Source: Desmodesmus armatus (Eukaryota; Chlorophyta; Chlorophyceae; Sphaeropleales; Scenedesmaceae). Taken from it: 64,000 bases of DNA. The stretch is taken from NCBI GenBank assembly GCA_007449985.2, contig VIIQ02000559.1, forward strand, positions 1 through 64,000, in the 5' to 3' direction. The position numbers and the translations under genes were made by a program. Below are positions 10,744 through 22,081 of this stretch, one piece after another (positions within the stretch are counted from its first letter, which is position 1; each line of letters starts with the position of its first letter). The notes under the pieces are model-generated. The model saw nothing but the letters and a program-made list of their open reading frames with translations. It had not been told where the DNA came from and did not search any database.

Positions 10744-11528
10744 ATGGGCAAAAACAAGCGCAGCAGAGCGAGTGACAAGTGAGTGCGATCAGATCTGCCC
10801 AGGTAGCACTGCAGCCTGGCACAGCTTGCGGGCGAGCAGCTGCACCAACGGCGAAAGTCAACCAACCTTCGCTTTGGCAGCAAGTAGTCAGACCGTCACT
10901 GGGACCACAGGCTTGAAATGCAGGGACAGATGGGAGGGGTCTGCACACAGCTGGCTAGGGCTAACAAGTACCTACCAGATCGTACAGGCAGCTGCAGTGC
11001 TTGCCTTGAGTGTCTGCACAGCAGCTGCATGTGAAAAATGGGGTCTGTCAGCTGAAAATGGCCAGGAGGGGACCAGCAGCTGCTGCCTCAACAACATGCT
11101 GTAACAGCAGCTGCATGGCTTGTGCACCCACCCACGCACCAGCAGGGAGCTGACTCTCAAGCAGCTTTTTGAACGCCAACAGCAGCAGCGAGGCCAGGCT
11201 GTCTCAGTCTCCAACAAACTGTCTCACAACAAGGCAACAGCAGCAGCTCACAACCCAGCGCTGATCAGGCAACACACAGGCACATATGCCCCTGGGATTC
11301 AAATCTTGATTGCTCTATCCAGCTGTAAGCTGCTCTGGAGCTTTGAACGCAAACCTCACTTTCTCATTCAACGGCCATAATGTCGTCCGAACTGCCATGG
11401 GGCAAAAGGGCCCAGTTGCGCCCTAGCAGGGCCCCATAGGGATTCTTTGTTACGGAAAAGCATTTCTCTGCACTTGTCGACCCAAGACAGCAGCGGTGAC
11501 CTTCCACCTGGCTTACTTCTGCCGAACT
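10744..11528 (+). pseudogene. 5' fragment of a fourth transposase copy (exons 1-2 only)
   Basis: Exon 1 (10,744-10,778, MGKNKRSRASD) and exon 2 (11,146-11,324, beginning ELTLKQLFERQQQQ and ending before GTAAGC) are unbroken and match copy C. The unit is cut off at 11,528, before exon 3, so the catalytic domain is absent. This end of the array is the best place to look for the event that created or truncated it. Confidence 0.8.
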
Positions 11529-13064
11529 GCTCCCGTGGCTGGCTTGCGGAAATGCACAGCACCGACCCACCTCCAATGCAACACCCGGTCACCATCAATG
11601 GGGTCACGGTAGTATCCGAATGCATCCGCTGTCCATCCGCGCCGGCAGCAAACTTCAGTGTGAAGTTGTTGGTGCACCAGGCAATGCCTGGCTAGCAGGA
11701 CAGCTCAGAAAGCGTTTGCTGCACTACAAAGCAGCACACAGGCTAGTCCCAAACTGCCAGAAATGCCTGAGGCAACACACCAGGTTGAACACCATCTCAA
11801 GCTGGGGTACCCAAAGTCAAAGCGTGACCGTCTTCTCAAGTAAGCCAGGTAGCCTCAGCACCCTCCCCTCAGGAACCTCCAAAATACACAAGCAGCAGCA
11901 ATTTCAGATCAGGAAGCAGCTGGGGTCACTGAGACGCAACCAGGCGCATACTACACATGGTGAAGCCTTCGGCTTGAAGTGTGCCATGGTGATGAGGCAT
12001 GTGCCTGATGGCACATGCGGTGCACAAACCTGCCCAAGCTGCTTTGGCCGCACACACACGGGCGACAGCCAAGTTGGCACTATGCGCGCACACACCAAGG
12101 GGCCAGTCACAACGGGGTGCTGGACTACCTTACAGCTGCAATTCCTGCACTGCATGCATGGGCTGCGACAACAACACTTACGTTGAACGCAAAGTGTGCA
12201 TTGCGCAGTGCTGGTAGTGCCTACCAAATGGAAAACATAATGGCCAGAACACCCACACCAGCATTGTTCCTGCCAATTCCACACCCCAGACAGCACCGCA
12301 TCTGAAATTTCTGGATGCACACACTGTTTATCCATGCTAGCAGCTTTGAACTTCACTGAAGCTGCTGGCAGTGCACAAAACCAGTCACTTGGTTCACACT
12401 GAGTGTGAACTAAGATGCAGGATGTGCAAGATGGCTGCATGGCAGGTGCAGTATCAGCCACAGCCACAGTCCAGCAAGGGGTGCTGCATCACACCCAGTG
12501 GACAGGGCAGGCCTGCTAGGTGACATAACCCCCTCCACTGCAAAGCCATCAACATAACATGCTGTAAGAAGCAGCCACACCACGCCAACAGCCAGCTGGG
12601 GTGAGGTACAGGTGCAGGTCACACAGGCATAAACCAAATCTCTGGCTTAAAATGCCACAAGGATTGTGTGTTCTGATGTTGGGTGAATCCACCAGCACAA
12701 CTTGTGCACTGCACTGGGTGCAGCCAAACCAGTGACCTGCAAACACACTCACAGGGGCTGATTCAGCAACATGCTGGCCTTGACCCAATTTGCATTGCAT
12801 GCCCTCAGAAACATGCGGTGGCGTAGCCCAAGCCGCACGTTGTTGATAATGCCCTGTAGGGCAATTTGCAACTGTGCAGACCGCACAGTACTGACGAGCT
12901 TGGTAGCACACTCAAGTTTTTTACCAGGGGCATACTCAAGTTTGGCGCTACTGCTCGACCCACCAAGGGCCTGCCCACCAGCTACACCTGCAGCGGCAAT
13001 CACTGATGGCACCAGCCTGACACCCCAGCCAGCATTGCATTGCGGCCAACCCTCGGGCTGCTGA
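11529..13064. other. Stretch without a supported gene
   Basis: Unique sequence follows the end of the tandem array. ORFs up to 188 residues exist on both strands (for example 11,620-12,186 plus and 11,904-12,467 minus) but overlap each other and have no recognisable domain. A minus-strand stretch at ~12,750-13,012 has a somewhat protein-like composition, yet no splice context or match was recognised. Confidence 0.5.
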
Positions 13065-15027
13065 CTATCTCCAGATCAGGGCCGCTGCTGCTTGCTGTGC
13101 CACCTCGGGGTCCTCATTGCCGCATAGGTGCTGCAACAGTTGGTGCCATACGGGCTCGTCCCCAGGGCCCTGCACAGCAGAATCAGGCAGTGTGGTGTTG
13201 GTGAACACTATGTGCGTAAAGTGTGTACGCAGAACACATATGGAAAGCTCGAATCTTGAGCTGTTGAGGGCCTCCATCACAGCATTATTGAGCGCTGGAT
13301 TCCTGCAACATATGGAATCGCTGCACAACGGCAGCCATGTGCTGAAAAGCTGACAAAAAGCAGGCGGCTGTGGATGCTGGAGTCCCCAACACAAGCAAGC
13401 CAGCAAAGGTTCTATATAGTATGCCTGCGTGATGGTCATGGTCGCACCTGTTTGATTTCATGTTGGTAGCGCTGCCACTCATGCCTTGGGGGTATTGACA
13501 GGTGAGTCAATTGCTGCAGCTGTGTGAGCTGCACCAGCAGCGGCTCTGGGACATCGCTGTGCCCGTTGGGGAGATTGCCAGCCAGCATCAGCTCTCGCAG
13601 CTGCGTCAGACGGCACAGCGCCAGGATCACATCAGGGTCTGCAGTCACTGAAGAGCACAGCAGAAGATGCCGCAGCCTGTGCAGGCCCTGCAAGGTGTCC
13701 ACAAGCTCTGCCGAGTACACCAACTTGTGCAGGCCCAGCACTTGCAAGCCAGGGCAGCAGCTGACGAGGCTGGTGCCTGTGGGGGCTGCCATAGCTATAG
13801 GTGTATACATCACGCTGCCCTCTGGCTGAATGTGATTGCGTTAACACCAACCATCTTCAACTCCACAAGGCTTGTCAGCTGCCTGCCAGTCGTGAAGACG
13901 TGCTGCCAGACGCCGGGTGGCACTCTGCAGTTCACGAGCTCAAGGATTTGGAGGCGGCTGCTTGCTGTCAGTGCTGAGTAGACGGCTGCTGACATTGTGG
14001 AGTGAAGGGACTGACCCACTACGCTGAAGTCCAAAAGCACTTGCGTAAGCTGCTGCAATTTTGGCACGTGCTCCAACAGATACTCGTCACCGTAGACCCC
14101 TTGACGCCCCGAACTTCCGGGTGCACCATATCCAATGCAGTGCGTCAAAGAAAGGTGACGCAGTTTGGTGACGCCAGCCAAGGCAGCTCCCTCTAGATGA
14201 ACTATCTTCCTCTCAGTCGCAGCCAACTCCAGGCGTGTGAGATGCTGCAATGTAGTAAGCACGCTGGCACTGATGTGGTAAGAGGCCGCCATACTCAGCC
14301 GCAGCTCAATCAACCGCGTCAACGCCGTCAGAGGCTGCATACCAGGGACACGCTTGCGGGGGCCTTGCATCTTTGCTGTGATGTCGAGTGCTGTGAGCTT
14401 GTGAAGGTGACTCAAGACAGAGAAAGGGAAGTTCATGACACCCTTGATTGTGCTGGGCTTGTTGAGCCTGAGGTGCTCCAGGTTGGGCAGTGCTGACAGT
14501 GCTGCTGAAAGGCTCACAGCCTCCTCTGTATCTGTAGTAGCAACCGTAGAACACTGAGGATCAGCTGATGGGATATGACCTTTCTTGAGGCAGAGCACAC
14601 GACAATTGTCCAGCTCCAAGTGCTTGAGAGGCGCCCCAGATTCCATGATGCCCAGCTGCAGCTGCACATCCAGGCCGTAGCACTTGAGGCTGGTCAGCTT
14701 TGGCAAGCTAGGAAGGTGGTCAAGCGTGAGGAAAAGTAAATCTGTGTCGTACACTGCCTCCGCGCAAAAATTGACCCCCAAAGCAATGCCGGACACATGC
14801 TGGCCATGATGGGCGAGGTATTGCAGCAGGCTTCTATCCAGCTGCCGTTGTATTAAACGGGCTGAGATGTTGCTGAAGGCGACCGCAGCTGCATGGTGCA
14901 GCTTGCTGTGTGCCCTGGCAGCACTGAAGATGCTGCGGTGGTCAACAGCACAGCGTTCAAGCACGTCCAGGAGGCACTGCTCTGGAAGGTCCAAGAGTGA
15001 TACTGATGGGCTGTCGACCTCGTCCAT
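13065..15027 (-). CDS. F-box / leucine-rich repeat protein
   Basis: The chosen start is ATG 15,027 (MDEVDSPSVSLLDLPEQ), just ahead of an F-box (LLDLPEQCLLDVLERCAV, residues ~11-50); an upstream in-frame ATG at 15,090 is possible. The F-box would bind Skp1 in an SCF ubiquitin ligase, and the LRRs would choose the substrate. About twelve irregular LRRs follow, for example LPNLEHLRLN, LTRLIELRLS, LQHLTRLELA, VTKLRHLSL, LHRLRHLLL and LTQLRELMLAGN. The frame shifts by one missing base near 13,830 and then continues. A donor after EIKQ (intron 13,447-13,350, GTGCGA to TGTCAG, both phases 0) joins a last exon at 13,349-13,065 ending AALIWR. The frame break is either a real defect or a sequence error. 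The substrate is unknown. Confidence 0.78.
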
Positions 15028-17264
15028 ACTGCATAACACGCGCAGATGTCCACACATCAGGACAGCAGTGTGCAAGTGGTGTGCATGCATGCATGCACAT
15101 GGATGTTCTGGTCAGCATACTGATGGATGGGCTATGAGGAGCAGACTCCGAGGAGCACAGCAGCATATGCTCTCTGGCACCACATGATGACTCACCTGTG
15201 GCCTTTCTCAAGCTGCAGGTCCTCCCAGGCGGGTGCACCAGGAGAGATGGTGACTGGGGAGTCCTTGCTGCTGCAGTGCGAAGGTTTTCTGCAGTTGAAC
15301 TGGCGACGGCAGGAAAATTGATGATCTGAGATACGGTAGCCAACAAGATAGCGATGTGTTGCAGTGCTCAGCCACGGCCTTATCACGAGCTGCAGTTTTT
15401 GAACCGCGAAACGGGTCCAGCAACAGCATGCGAGCTGACAGTGTCACGAGCGAGACCAAAATGTCATACTGATGTATGTGGTGTCTATGTGCATCGCACA
15501 AGGCACACATTAGGGGCCGGTTCGGACGGCAGCAACCCTGGTGGGGGGGGGGGTGCAGCATTGTGTTGAAGCAACACAAGGCCTGTGGACATCACCAAGC
15601 TGGGGAAGACGTTTTGAGCCTGTGTATATGTGTTGCTGGTTTGTGCATATGTGCGTGGTGTCGCCTGCAGGCCTTGCATCTGCTCAACACAGCACACGCA
15701 GTTGCACACCAGCACAGTCCAGCTCAGCGGGGCAGACTCCACCATGGACAGCACGCCAGTGACTGGCGCCGTGCATGCAATAACTCTTCGGGAAACTTGC
15801 TGTGTGATGTGAGTACGTGTGACAGCCACTGTATGGCTATGTAGCATCAGTCTGTTTAGCTCATAGTGTGCAGTCACTGCACACTGAGTGTCCTGCTGCT
15901 GTGCCCCCCGCCCGCCTGCTCCGACTCTGTTCAATGGCACCTGAAGGCACGCCGCCTGCTGTTGCTAAACTGAAAAGAAGGGCTGACCGCGCTTGCTTTC
16001 GCGCTGATGAGGATTCTGATGGCAGGCTTCCTCTGCTTAGCAGCATGCATCCATGAATGTGTTGGCCAAACGAAGGGGTCACAGCGCTGCTAGCAGCAAC
16101 CATACCACTACCTCACAACCTGCAAACATAGTGCGCAGCCAGGACGACAATTTGATAAATGCAAACCCCACCTTGTGCTGGGGAGGGAACACAAGTAGCA
16201 AGGCCATGCGCATAGCAAGTATGCGGCCAACGGATGGCCACACCAGCAGGCGTTGCCTGCTGTACCCCATGGTCCGAGCCATACTGTTCAAAGCCAGGAC
16301 AGCACCGCCACTGCCCCTGTCTGCTGGGTCGAGCGGCAGCAAGCCAACAAAGCACAAAGTATATGAGGGTCACTGGACCGGCCATGAACATTTGCTGCCA
16401 GCAGTGCCGTGTACAATCGTGTGTACAACAACAAAAGCATCATGTGCTACGGCACGTGATGCTGAAGTCCCTATTAAGACGGTGGAACTTGTCCTTCAGG
16501 ACACCACAACAAACACAGCTGTTGTACAGATGAACAGAAACCTGCATGCTCTCCAAGCAGTGCGTGACTGAGCAGTGCACGACAGGCCAGCTGAAGCCAC
16601 AGCCGTCCCATCACAAAGCCCGCCATGTTGCAGCCGCTGCTGTCCTTGCTGCGCAGCTGTTGAAGCCCAGGCAGTTGTGGTGTGTGCTGGCCCCAACAAC
16701 ACTGTTGCGCAGGCTGCGCCACAGCCATCTGAACGGCGGGCTGGTGTTGTGTTGTTGAGACTGGTGCATGCGCAGCAGGAAGCACCTTCCAGATGCTGTC
16801 CTTGCCGGTTGTGGTTGGGGCCAGTAGGCATGCAGTCATCACGATTCTGAAACCCAAGGCGGCGGTGGTTGACTGTGGGCGTATGGATTGCTTGACCAAA
16901 CTGGTGCCAGTATCAGTGCCTGTGCAGCGCAACAAACAGCACAGCCATCAACAAAGTGTGTACTCGTGGCTCCCACAAGGGTTGGCTGCTGAGCCTCAGC
17001 GTGTGCGGCACTAGCTTGGGCTAGACAAGCTCAGGGCAGGAGTGCTTCAGCAGCCTAAGGCATGCACGTTCAGCACAGGCAGCATTTTGAAAGGTAACGG
17101 ACATGCCAGCACTCTGTTGTTTGTTAGCGATTGTCTCTGCCTTGTGCATGCTGCGTCAGGACAGAGCTGTTGTAATCCGCTGTCCTGCACACTTGCATGC
17201 ATGCTGGCCCACCATATGTGCTGGTCGCTGCTAGCACTGCATCAACAGCCTTACTGCACATCAT
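15028..17264. other. Stretch without a supported gene
   Basis: Many short overlapping ORFs occur on both strands and none has a recognisable domain or a convincing exon structure. The minus-strand ORF at 16,079-16,357 has a hydrophobic, protein-like composition and might be a relic, but nothing supports expression. A run of G at 15,543-15,552 is the only simple repeat. Confidence 0.5.
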
Positions 17265-18400
17265 GACACACCTGCAGGTCCGAGCATAGCAGCAGCAGCG
17301 CCGGGCCTGGTCCCAAGCAGCGCCATGGCTCAGGACGATGCCCTTCGGTGCCATCCGCGCAGCCACTTCCTGTAGACAGCAACAAGGCACAGTGTGCTGC
17401 AGTTGTCCTTTCCGCTGCAGGCGCATGCGCTGTCCTGCAAGCTACATGCTTGATGATGGATGTCACTGACTGCTGTTGAGCAGGCCCTGTGACAGCGTCC
17501 GCATGATTGCCCCAGCACGGTCAGACTGAAAGCTGAGCACTGCAGTCATTGCTAGAAACATGTCCTGCAGGAGGGCCCCACTGATCGCCCAATTGCGCAC
17601 ACCTGCAGGGCCGAGCGCAGCAGCGCCAGGGCTCAGAACGACGCCCTTCACTGCCAAGCGCGTGGCGCCCTCCTGCAGGACAACAGCCACGCACAAGGTG
17701 CTACGGTTGTGCCTTTCTGCTGCGGGTGCAGGCGCTGTCCTATGCAAGCTAACCTGATGGTGGATATCAACAACAGCTGTTGAGCAGGCTCTGTGACAGC
17801 AGCCGCATGACTGCCCCAGCACACCATGAGCCTCAAGTGATGGCCATGCTTGAGAACAGTACACTGCAGTCGCTGCTAGCACAGGAGCCCTTCTGCCCAG
17901 TCAGGCGCCCACCTGCAGGACCCAGCGCAGCAGCGCCACGGCTGAGGACAATGCCCTTCCCTGCGCTCTTGGCCACTTCCTGCAGACAACAGCAAGGCAC
18001 ATTGTGCTGCGCTTGTGCCTTTTCCTGCAGGTGCAGGGGCTGTCCTGCAAGCTACGAGTTGAGTGATGACTGTCGGCGACTGTTCTTGAGCAAGCCCTGT
18101 GATAGCAGCCGCAGGACTGCCCCAGCACAGCTTGAGCATCAAGTAGCAATCAGACCTGTAAGCTGTGCGCTGAATTTGATATGCTCAAAAGCGGAGCCCC
18201 AATGCACACCCAGTCCAGCACATGCTAGCTACACTTGTATTCCCTCTGCCTAACACACCTGCAGGGTTGATTGCAGCAGTACTAGGGCTCAGGGCGACGG
18301 CGCTTCCTGCACAGAGCGAAAGGGGGCACAGTGTGCTGCAATTGTGCCTCCTGCAGGTAGAGATCATTTCCTGCAGATGCTGACTCATTCCTGCAAGCCA
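17265..18400. repeat. Diverged direct repeat of ~320 bp, three copies plus a partial
   Basis: A block beginning ACCTGCAG, followed by GCGCAGCAGCGCC, GACGCCCTT, a CTGCAGGACAACAGC-type stretch, then GCTGTCCTGCAAGCTA, GTTGAGCAGGC, CTGTGACAGCAGCCGCA and TGCCCCAGCACA, occurs at ~17,270, ~17,597 and ~17,907, with a shortened version at ~18,258. Copies differ by substitutions and indels, so the array is old. No reading frame is conserved between copies, and it is treated as non-coding. Confidence 0.75.
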
Positions 18401-19559
18401 TTTCGCAGTGCATGCATGCACGTGCTGCCACTCGTCAGGGATTGCGGCCGCATGTTGGCCCCAGCCCAGATTGAAAGACAGCGGTCACGCTGCAAGTGCT
18501 TGCAGGACACCCCAGGCACCAATCAAGCACCGTGCGCTACCTCATCCCTGACGTCCTCCCAGGGTGCCGCCAGCATAAGAGAGCATCATGCGCTGATCGG
18601 CCACTCTCCACGGCGTGCATGCGTAGAGGGTCTCAAGACACCTACACGCACGCAAAGTAAGCGCCACCCTTCCCATGCTAGCAGGTCCCTAGTGGATGCA
18701 TACCGCAAAGTCAGTGCCTAATCCACCAGCACCGTGGCTGTAAGCCTCAATTGATCATGAGGGCAGCCACTGCATGCACGCAACGGCAGAGATGTTGACA
18801 AGCCAGCCACACACAGCAACACTGTCCAGCTGGTGGGTGTTGCGGTTTGGACCACATGGCCACAGCCACACCCTCAAAGTCACTGTGCAGCCGCAAGTCC
18901 TGGTTACGCTGACTCTCATGCTGTTGCTGGAGCATTGAGCTGCAGCTGACTGCTGATCACGCTCGCATCAACCCTGATGCAGGGCAGCTGGCACTGCTAA
19001 CAACCCAACTAATGACTGGCCGCAAGCAGCACCTGCGGCACAAAGCAGCTGAGAAAGGACACTGGGGGAGGGGGTGCTGTAGTGCTGTGCTGTCCGCTGT
19101 GAGGGCATATCTAGGCCCGGGTGAGCAGATAGAACGCAGCGGCAGCACAGGTGTTAGTGCAACACAGACAGGGTGCATCATGCAGTTGCCAGGCTGCTAT
19201 GCTATGCGATTCCCTGCCAGCTGTACCCTGCCAGCTGCAAGACATACGGAGTGGGCAGGGACCGAACCTGTACCCCCATGGTGCGCGGCAACTGCCTATT
19301 GCAGCACAACAGCGCACCACAGACCCGCGCCGGGACCCCAAGCTACACTAGGACTGCACTGCTGTTGATGCTGCCACTGCATATGACATGCACCATGCTT
19401 ACTGCCGAGCCTGATGCCCCCCCCCCCAAAGGGACTCCTCGACTCCCCACATGCTGGAGATGCAATCCTAAGCCCAGCCCCCAACCCGACCCCACACCCA
19501 AACCAGCCCCCCCCCCCAAACCCCTGTACCTCCTGCTGCTGCTGCTGTTGTTTCAAGCC

Positions 19560-20580
19560 GAACCCCCTGCACTGAGACCCCCCCCCTCCCTCCTCCGACT
19601 CTGTGACTGTCAATGCTATGTTGGCAGCTCTGAAGTGACCCGTCAAACGGATGTGTACACAGCGTAAGCCAACGACAGCCACCCCCACATCCCACCCCGC
19701 TGACCCCAGCTGCTGCTGTCGTATCAAGCCGGACCCCCCCCCCCACCCCCTAGGGACCCCCCCTCCCTCCTCCAACTCTGTGACTGTCGATGCTGTGTTG
19801 GCAGCTGTCAAGTGACCCGTCAAACGGGTGTGTAAACAGCGTAAGCCAACGACAGCCACCCCCACATCCCACCCCGCTGACCCCAGCTGCTGCTGTCGTA
19901 TCAAGCCGGACCCCCCGCCACCCACCCCCTAGGGACCCCCCCTCCCTCCTCCAACTCTGTGACTGTCGATGCTGTGTTGGCAGCTGTCAAGTGACCCGTC
20001 AAACGGGTGTGTAAACAGCGTAAGCCAACGACAGCCACCCCCACATCCCACCCCACTGACCCCAGCTGCTGCTGTCGTATCAAGCCGGACCCCCCCCCCC
20101 CCCTCCTAGGGACCCCGCTCCCTCCTCCAACTCTGTGACTGTCGATGCTGTGTTGGCAGCTGTCAAGTGACCCGTCAAACGGATGTGTCAACAGCGTAAG
20201 CCAACGACAGCCACCCCCACATCCCACCCCACTGACCCCAGCTGCTGCTGTCGTATCAAGCGGATCACCCCCCCCCCCCACACACCCCTAGGGACCCCCC
20301 CCCCTCCTCCAACTCTGTGACTGTCGATGCTGTGTTGGCAGCTGTCAAGTGACCCGTCAAACGGATGTGTAAACAGCGTAAGCCAACGACAGCCACCCCC
20401 ACATCCCACCCCGGCTGACCCCAGCTGCTACTGTTGTATGGAGCCGGAAACCCCCAAGGGACCCCCCCTCCCTCCTCCAATTCTGTGACTGTCGATGCTG
20501 TGTTGGCAGCTGTGGAGTAACCCGTCAAACGGATGAACGACAGCCACCCCCACATCCCACCCCAGCTTCTGCTGCTGCAC
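19560..20580 (+). repeat. ~177 bp minisatellite, left arm
   Basis: About six units, each containing CTCCTCCAACTCTGTGACTG, a GTTGGCAGCTGTCAAGTGAC piece, CGTAAGCCAACGACAGCCAC and a C-rich tract with CCTAGGGACCCC. The CTCCTCC anchors are near 19,591, 19,767, 19,946, 20,124, 20,306 and 20,473. The C run varies in length. The apparent long minus-strand ORFs across it are by-products of the repeat period and carry glycine-rich nonsense. Confidence 0.95.
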
Positions 20581-21747
20581 CAGCCATCCACCCAACACAC
20601 AACCTGATGCTGGTGAGGACCTACTGCTGCTTCTACACACTGCGTAGCTCAAATAACCCACGATAGGCACCTTTCACCCCGGACTGGCAAGCTTACACAC
20701 ACCTGGGGCTGCTCCAGAGCAGATGTCGAAAGTCGCCAGCTCCCGCTGCCCAGCTCCGGAGCTGCACACAGCCAAGGAATACAGAGTTGAAGTGGTTGTC
20801 TGTAAAGAAGATGTGAGGTTGTCTGTGTGTGATATGAGGAAAACAGGACTAAACAAGAACGAGTTGCTGGACAACGAGCTGTGCCTATCGCGAGCTGCAT
20901 ACGACAGGCACGGACTGACCTGGAGAGCAACAACGGATTGAGCTTGGTCCTCTCTTCGCCATGAGGGCATGCTTGGGCTAGGTTGGAGACCCTTGGCTGC
21001 CGTTGTTAACGGAAGGTCCAAGGAGGGCTCCAAGGGATTGAACGCTTAATCGCTGGTGGAAGTCCATCATGGAGACATGGGCTGGCATGTTGGCGAGTGA
21101 AGTCCAAGTGCACCACCTATGTACCCCACTGACGATGCTACAGCCTTGTTGTGGTTCAGTGTTGGGGCGCAAGCTAAGCGCTGGACCGTCTCGAATCAGC
21201 AACATAAATCGCCCGTAAGGTTTCTGCTTTGCTTGTGTCAACATCAGTTATGCGCGCAACGCAATGGAGTGTGCTTGCATTTTCTAGAGATCTGTGCACC
21301 AGTCTGTCCGTTAGCATCATCATATACCATTCTTTGGCCTTGGAACACTTGAGTCATGCCCAAAGTGCTGTCACACTGCAGCATGAAGAAGCGCAGCACC
21401 GACAGTAAGCAGCAGCAACAGCAGCTCAGTGCATGTCCCCGTATGGGAGTTACTTGTGAAAGCAGTAGTCTGCACATCGGGTACGCTTTTGCTGTTGCTT
21501 GCTGGAAAGTTGGTGCAGCACGTGATGCGCGCATAAGAGGGCTGCATGAGAGAGGGCTGCTGCCGAACGATGTGCAGCAGCGCCTGGGGTAGAATGAGGT
21601 GGGCACCGTAAAGGGCACCAGGTACAGCTGAAGCAGCAGCTGGAGCAACAGATCCACAACACAGCAGTCGTGGCCAGCAGTTAGTCCAAGCTGGCTACAC
21701 TGGCAAGGCAGACCAGGTTAATTTTTTTCAATCAGTGGCAGGGCGCC

Positions 21748-21779
21748 CTATGGCTGGTTAGCCGGCTAACCAGCCATAG
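21748..21779. repeat. Perfect 32-base palindrome
   Basis: CTATGGCTGGTTAGCC is followed at once by its exact reverse complement, with no spacer. It would form a 16-pair cruciform or hairpin. The matching place in the right arm (~38,390-38,560) keeps only the GACCAGCCATAGCA half and has roughly 140 extra bases, so the palindrome marks an arm difference. Confidence 0.9.
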
Positions 21780-21936
21780 CAAAGACAGCAGCAGCAGCTG
21801 CAGCCAGTCTGGATAGCTGTTGCAGCACAACGCCAGCAAGAGACTGGGTCAGTGCATCAGCCTGCATGCGTGCTGGTGGGGTGGGTGGGAGGTACTGAAG
21901 GTAGCGGACGCGGCCTTGAAGTGATTTTTTCCAAGG

Positions 21937-21953
21937 GCGGGGGGGGGGGGGGT
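21937..21953. repeat. Poly-G tract
   Basis: A run of about 15 or more G in the left arm, a candidate for quadruplex formation and a likely site of sequencing length error. Confidence 0.85.
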
Positions 21954-22027
21954 GATGGAGAGGGGGAGGTTGCATAATCCGCTGGCTGCATGTGCTGGGC
22001 GGCCTCTGTGCAAGACAGCACCAGCAA

Positions 22028-22081
22028 TGGCAAGGTCAGCTGATCGCCTTGCAGGTGCTAATCAGTCGGTTCAAGTCCGAC
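22028..22081 (+). other. tRNA-like segment with A-box and B-box-like motifs (SINE or tRNA relic candidate)
   Basis: TGGCAAGGTCAGC at 22,028 resembles an RNA polymerase III A box. GTCGGTTCAAGTCCGAC at 22,065-22,081 is a perfect five-pair T arm with a seven-base TTCAAGT loop, that is, a B box. No complete acceptor stem was found, so this is not called a tRNA gene. A counterpart lies in the right arm at 37,795-37,850 (minus strand, T loop TTCAAAT). Confidence 0.4.

Larger units (their letters stand above)
1..11528. repeat. Tandem array of a ~4.17 kb transposase unit, about 2.75 copies
   Basis: The 30-odd bases at position 1 recur at 4,151 and 8,326, giving spacings of 4,150 and 4,175 bases, and everything between recurs in the same order and orientation. 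The window opens inside a unit (the end of transposase exon 3), and the third full turn stops abruptly at 11,528, where the sequence leaves the repeat just after GCCGAACTG. Units two and three are nearly identical; the first ~2.5 kb carries many one-base indels. Each unit holds a + strand transposase gene, an antisense nuclease ORF inside its last intron, and about 2 kb of non-coding DNA. No terminal inverted repeat or target duplication was recognised, so whether the unit is a complete transposon or a tandem amplification containing one is open. Confidence 0.95.

Noticed and set aside
19296..19925. 209-codon minus-strand frame with glycine-rich repeats (and similar frames at 19,901-20,281 and 40,475-41,131)
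   Set aside because: It is created by the ~177 bp minisatellite, whose unit length keeps frames open by chance; it has no start context and no domain, and the residues are just the translated C-rich tract.
22028..22081. Functional tRNA gene
   Set aside because: T arm and A-box-like motif are present, but no matching acceptor stem or convincing anticodon stem could be drawn.
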